From: Diplocarpon mali
Taxonomy: Eukaryota > Ascomycota > Leotiomycetes > Helotiales > Drepanopezizaceae
Reading direction: 5' to 3'
DNA length: 64,000 bases
Assembly (NCBI GenBank): GCA_024741835.1
Contig: JAENRP010000189.1
Coordinates: 17,308-81,307, forward strand
Both the position numbers and the translations under genes were made by a program. The notes under the pieces were generated by a model that was not told where the DNA came from, did not search any database, and saw only the letters and a program-made list of their open reading frames with translations. Numbering within the stretch: position 1 is the stretch's first letter; every line of letters begins with the position of its first letter. Shown piece after piece: positions 58,748 to 64,000 of the stretch.

Positions 58748-61700
58748 TACATACCGACGGATCGACAAGTGACCAGGGTGATGGTAAAGACATCCTCGTA
58801 CGCTCTGCTGGTCGCACCCGCAATCAGACCCGAGCCCTTCAGACACTCGACGCCCAGACCATCCTCCGCACCAACAATGGTAGTGATCTTGTGCCTCACC
58901 TCGCCATCCTCCGTGATCTCCTCGGTAATGACGTCCCTGGTCTTGCCGTCCTCGAATCTCTTCTTGGCATCAGGCTTCAGGTACAAGTACTTGAAGCCAG
59001 CTTCCGGCCTGTCCGGGTGGTTCCACGCCACGTTGAAATGGGGAATCAGCTCCTCGGCCATCCCGATGCGCGCCCCAGAGTTGGCAGACAGGTAGATGCG
59101 GGGAACACCAAGCTTCCGTGCTAGCTCCGTGCACTTGCTGAAGAACTGATCCTCCTTGGGCCCGAAGCTCCCGATCTTGAAGGTGATGTCGTTGGCAACA
59201 ATGACGAACTTGCGGCCGCGAGGATACTCGGGGGTCCGAGCCGTCACGATCCAGCCGACCATCCCGTGCGTGTTGGTACCCGGCTCGCGGAAGACCTCGG
59301 CCAGATTGTCCTTGTCGTCCAGGACCAGCTCGCTGTAGTCGATGCACTCGCCCGTCGGGGGCTGCTTGTCCGCGAGGGGGGGGTGTTTGCCGACGGCCTT
59401 GACCCAGGAGGTCTGGATGGCTTGTCTGAAGAGCTCTGGGAAATCGTAGACGTACTGGGTGCCCATGATATGGGCCTTGTACCGCTTGGGTTGCAGCCAC
59501 TCCTTGGTGGGGTAGGGCGTGGACACGGGTCGCAGGTGCATCGACCCGACCTTGGTGGTGCCCCCGATGCTCTGGAACACCCACTCGCCGCCCTTCTCGG
59601 ACTTGCGCTCGGCGTACATCTCCACCTGGATGACGTATCCCGACGTGTTGGTGATGACGACACGGAGGGGATACGGCATCCCGGTGGTGGGCTCGGTGCA
59701 GATGATGCGGATCTCGGCACCAGTGACCCGGAGGCGCCAGAGACGGCGGCCGAAGCGCTCCAGGAACCCGCCGAGGGCCTTCTCAACCTCGGGTGGCTGC
59801 AGAGGGAAGACGGGGGAGAAGTTGATGAAGATGTGGTTGAGATCCGAGTTGTTGTTCCCGATGATCTCTAGCGCGTCGAGGATGTCGTTCATCAGCCGGT
59901 CGGACTCGGAGATGAGGTACTCGGCCGTGGGGATCTCATCGCGCAGCCTCCCGGGGCGGACGACGGCGCGGGTGAAGTATCGCTTGTCGCCCTCCACGTC
60001 CTTGCCGACCGCCTCGTAGATGTGGATGTTGCGGTTCTCGGTGAAGACGGGCTTCGTCCGGAACTTGGAGAGCCGGCCCAGCTCGAGCTGGAAGGACAGC
60101 GCCGGCTCACTGTGGCGGATGCTCTGGTCCTCCTCGTACTCGGGGCCACGGAAGGTGTAGTACCCCGGGTAAGAGCCGTCCTTGTGGCCGATGATGAAGG
60201 TGAGGCGGCGGATGCGGCGGGCCAGGAGCTCCTCCTTGCACTCCTTGACGATGGTGTTGATCCGGGCGATGGTCTCGGTGTCATCGAGACTCTCGGAGTC
60301 GCGAACCGCGACGTTGCAGACGGCCGTGAGCTCGTCGTCGGTGGCCAGCACAGGGAGCGTCTTCCTCTTGCCGTTCAGGTCGGGCATCAGCTGCCCGTTG
60401 GGGAAGGACCTCTTGCGCCCGCCCGGCGCGGGGAACACCTCGAGGGCACGCAGCAGGTGCTCCTCCGCCTCGTCCAGGTACTGGACCGGGACAATCACGC
60501 CCTTTCGGGTGGGCTCGCTCTCGCCCGTCTTGTTCACCAAGTACGACATGTCGCTGATCGAGCTGACGCGCTTGAAGGGGTTGCCGCTCTCGAACGACGG
60601 GGTGGCCGGCGTGGAAGGCGCCGACTGCAGCGGCATGCCGAATTCCGAGGCGCCAACCTTGCGGAGGACAAAGTCCCAGGAGACGATGAAGGGGGGCTCG
60701 GTCGAGTCGTTGTGGTACTCGATCTTCTTGAGGTTGTACGCGCGGTACGCCCGCCGGATGTAGACCTCCAGGGCAGCGAGAGACACCCAGGGGTCCTTGT
60801 GGCCAAAGAAGATGGGGAGAACGTCGAAGACGGTGTACTTCGAGTCGACCACCTCCTTGAGGACCTCCAGATCCGGCTCCCGGTGCTCCCAGCCCGTCTC
60901 GCCATACCGGGACTCGACGACGGAAGAGCGGAGGATGTGCTCCATCTGCGCAGCGCGCTCCTCCAACGACGGCATGGACAGTTGGATGAGCAGCTCGCGC
61001 GCCTTGAGCGCGACCTTGGCCGTCTGCCGCGACTCCAACTCGGTCAGGTGACGGAGCGCTGGGCGGAAGTACTGGGCGACATTGCCGGCGTTCGGGTTGC
61101 TCGGCCGGTACTCGTCGAGGATGGCGAGGATCAGGTTGTTCTTGCTCCCGATTCGGCTGTGCGAGAGGACAATCTGGACCACCTTGAAGCTGTCATCCTT
61201 GTTCTCGTCTCTGAGCTTCAAGATGACCTCCTCGTCCCGGGACTGGCGACCGGAGAACAGCCTCTCGACCGAGACGTACTGCTCCAGCAGGCCCGAGAAG
61301 ACGTCGAACTCGTGGACCTTTTGCCCCTCGGCATACCGCTCGAGCACCTCCGTCAGGGGCCGGAGGGTCGTCTTCAGGGTCTCGACATCCGAGGGCGCCA
61401 CATTCTCCTCCAGGAACTTGGCAAAGGCCTTGGACAGGTTCTTGGCGGGGAACTCGCCCTTGCGCACCTTGGCGCGCTCGACCATCTGCGTGAAGGTGGC
61501 GTCGAGCTTCTGCGGCATCCGGGCGTGGAGGGCAGAGAACTGAGCGTTCCACTCGCCGTAGGGCAGGTCCGGGTCGCGCAGGACCTCGATGAGCTCCTTC
61601 AGGGTGGCGGCCATGATCACCTGGTTGTCGAAGCCGTGGAGGATGTTGACGAGGATGCTGTGGAGCAGGAGGAAGCGCTGCGCAGGCTTCGTGCCGACGA

Positions 61701-63950
61701 TCTGCGGCGGTCCCAGGTCGGGGAGGTGGCCGAGGAAGGGCTGGGCCGACTGGACTCGGGATGGGTCGTCGAGCGCCAGTATGCCGATGATGTCACCCGC
61801 CTCGAGGGTAGCCCCGGGCTGCTTGATGAACTGCACGATGCCGTCCTCGGCGGCGATCAGCGGCATGTACATCTTCATGACCTCGACCTCGGCGAACGCT
61901 TGGCCGGCCTGGATGTGCTCGCCATTGTCGACCGTGAACTTGACGAGCTTGCCCGGAGAGGGCGTGCGGAGCTGCGTCGGGTCGTTCTCCTGCTCGAGCA
62001 GGCAGGTCTTGCTGTCCACACTCAAGCGAGTCGCTCCCACCTCCTCCTTCCAGTAGAGGTTGTGGCTGCGGCCGCTGAGCAGGACCAGGAGGCCGCCGTC
62101 GCTCAAGGCCCGGACGCCGACCGAGCACTTGGACCCGTTGATGAACAGGTGGTAGCTGTCCAGACTCGAGCGCGTGGCCGTGAACTTGTACCGGTGGCCG
62201 TCGTAGATGAAATCGATCGGGAAGACCGTCTTCAGCACATCCTTGGCCGGCACCTGGCCCTTCTCCAGACCGGTCCGGTACTCGGAGATGCAGGCCTCGC
62301 TGGCAATGTGCGCCTTGCACACGGCGCCGCACACGACCGCCAGCATGGGGTCTGGCCGCTCGACCGTCAGTTTCTTGGAGATGAGCTCGTCGAGCCAGCC
62401 GGTGGTGATGGTGTTATCCTCGAACGCGGGCGTCTCGAGGAGCTTGATCAGGTACTCGACCGTGGTCCGGAAGTCCCCGCGAATGCTCAGCTCCTTCAGG
62501 GCCACGACCATGTGCTTCCGCGACGCAGATCTGTTCTCGCCATAGGCGAAGATGTGACCGAACTGGCTGTCGGAGAAGCTGTGGATCCCTCCCGCCGTGC
62601 CCACCGAGAAGTAACCCCACACGTTGGAGCTGCTCCGGAAGTTCAGCTCGTGCATCGTGCCGCTGGACGGCTTGAAGCCCTCTCCGGGATCCTCCGACGT
62701 GATGCGGCAGGCGGTGGTGTGGCCCTTGGGCTTCGGCCGTCTCTGGGTCAAGGAGCTGTTCTCCTTGGCAAAGTCGAAGTCGATCTCGCTGGAGGTCTGG
62801 GGATCCGCACCGTACAGGAGCCTGATGTCCCGGATCCGGTGCAGAGGCAGACCCATCGCAATCTGCAGCTGGGCGGCGGGCAAGTTGACACCGCTGACCA
62901 TCTCCGTGGTCGGATGCTCGACTTGCAGCCGGGGGTTGAGCTCCAAAAAGTAGAACTTGTCGTCCGCGTGCGAGTAGAGGTACTCGACCGTGCCGGCCGA
63001 GACGTAGCCTACCAGACGGCCCAGCCGGACCGCCGCCTTCTCCATGGCCGCGAAGGTGTCCGGCTTCGCAATCGTGACCGGCGCCTCCTCGATAATCTTC
63101 TGATGTCGACGCTGCACGGAGCAGTCCCTCCCGAAGAGCGAGATGTTATTTCCGTACTCGTCGGCCAGCAGCTGCACCTCCAGATGCCTCGCGTTCCCGG
63201 CCAGCTTCATGATGAAGATGGGAGATCCGGGGATCTCGCTCGCGGCGGCCTTGTAGAGGGCCTCGAACCCGTGCGCGGATTCGGCCTTGCGGATCCCCTT
63301 TCCCCCGCCTCCCTCGGAAGCCTTGATCATGACGGGGAAGCCAATCTGCTGTGCCTTCTCGAGACCTTCTTGCCACGTCTGCACGCAGCCCTTCTTGTAG
63401 ATGTCATCCTCGACCGTGACGATGCCGTCCGCGTTGACCTCGACCTGGTCCACGCCGGTTCCCGACCACGGTATGCAGGGGACCTTGGCGTGTTGAGCGA
63501 CGATCGTCGAGGAAATCTTGTCACCCAGGGATCGCATCGCAGACCCAGGGGGGCCGATGAACACAATCTTCTTGGGCGACGCTGCCAACGATTCCGGCAG
63601 CTTGGGGTTTTCCGACGCATGACCCCTGATCGGGCATCAGTAAGTGTCGCCTCTCAAAGGGGAGGGGGTCGTGAAGAAACCTACCATCCAGCCCAAACCG
63701 CGTGGACGTCCATACGCTCAGCGACGTCCACGATCAGCTCCACGTTGGCGTAGTTGTTATTATTCGTTCCCCCGGGGACCTCGACGTACTGATCTGCCAT
63801 CCGGATGTAATCTGCGTTGGCCTGTAAATCCTCCGGCGTCGCCATGACCGTGAATTGGATAGCCCGCTCGTCACCGAAGGTCTCGTAGGCCCATTTCCGC
63901 ACCGACCGGATCTCCTTGACGGCCGCGATACCGTTGTTGGCGATCAGGAC
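57125..63950 (-). CDS. ACC1: Acetyl-CoA carboxylase (5' end outside window)
   Basis: A cytosolic, biotin-dependent enzyme making malonyl-CoA, the committed step of fatty-acid synthesis. The window holds exons 63950-63685, 63625-58755, 58690-57891 and 57838-57125, about 2,216 codons; only the first roughly 60-100 residues are missing. Biotin carboxylase: [23 protein letters not shown]-type [40 protein letters not shown]. The carrier domain has EVMKMYMPL, the biotinylated Lys (about 61,880-61,860). A long central region with [12 protein letters not shown] follows. Carboxyltransferase: [51 protein letters not shown]. The C-terminus ends RFLSQA. The gene is GC-rich with strongly biased codons, so a spurious 1,243-codon frame runs antisense. 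Intron 58754-58691 contains a (CT)n microsatellite. Confidence 0.97.
58716..58742. repeat. (GA)n microsatellite inside an ACC1 intron
   Basis: About 13 GA units make up more than 40 percent of the 64-nt intron 58754-58691. On the coding strand it is a CT tract between the donor GTATGT and the branch-like GCTGAC. Confidence 0.95.
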
Positions 63951-64000
63951 CTACAGCGACCATCAGTAACTCGGCCTTGGGGGGGATTTCGATGGGGAGT

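Noticed and set aside
60022..63753. A 1,243-codon open frame antisense to ACC1
   Set aside because: It mirrors the third-position GC bias of ACC1, has the Leu/Val/Asp/Arg-heavy composition of an antisense shadow, and shows no motif. ACC1 on the other strand is unambiguous.
1..64000. tRNA or rRNA genes
   Set aside because: A by-eye search for B-box-like GGTTCGANTCC with a matching A-box found no convincing candidate; a tRNAscan run would be needed to be certain.

Overview
The window is nuclear DNA of a filamentous ascomycete. The genes carry short introns (about 45-160 nt) with fungal branch points, and one gene is a velvet-domain regulator. A large transposon block shows the C-to-T signature of repeat-induced point mutation (RIP). 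Gene content would fit Leotiomycetes or a neighbouring class, but that placement is only an inference.

Layout. 0-9 kb is gene-dense: the tail of a phosphotransferase-like gene, an unrecognised basic/acidic nuclear-type protein, glutamate 5-kinase (PRO1, minus), mitochondrial protease ATP23 (plus, divergent from PRO1), an Aurora kinase (minus, tail-to-tail with ATP23) and TIP41 (plus). 12-22.6 kb holds an insulysin/STE23 metalloprotease and a large UBP12-type deubiquitinase, facing each other. 22.6-27.6 kb shows no gene I can support. 27.6-48.9 kb is one nested transposon block. 49-52 kb is gene-poor. 52-64 kb holds a compact velvet-domain gene, arginyl-tRNA synthetase, and most of acetyl-CoA carboxylase (minus, its 5' end outside the window).

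The transposon block resolves completely into three Ty1/Copia elements, each with equal-length LTRs and a matching 5-bp target duplication. An outer minus-strand element (27615-48850, TSD TGTTT, 240-bp LTRs) was split by a plus-strand element (27967-35531, TSD GAAAT, 198-bp LTRs) and by a second minus-strand element (39258-47296, TSD AGAAT, 299-bp LTRs). All LTR-pair differences I saw are transitions. Stop codons in gag-pol fall almost only as TAA/TAG where Gln is expected, so the elements are inactivated by point mutation rather than by decay through indels.

The least expected feature is that both younger elements carry 1.4-1.9 kb between RNase H and the 3' LTR. In each, a candidate open frame runs antisense to pol with the same Gln-to-stop pattern. 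The outer element lacks room for such an insert. The outer element, and less clearly the plus-strand one, also have a primer site that fits the anticodon region of initiator tRNA-Met, as in Drosophila copia.

The host genes are mostly core functions: proline synthesis, mitochondrial protein quality control, mitosis, TOR signalling, peptide degradation, deubiquitination, translation and fatty-acid synthesis. Two neighbouring genes (PRO1 and Aurora) each appear to use a GC-AG intron. STE23 and arginyl-tRNA synthetase have in-frame N-terminal extensions suggesting a second, mitochondrial form.
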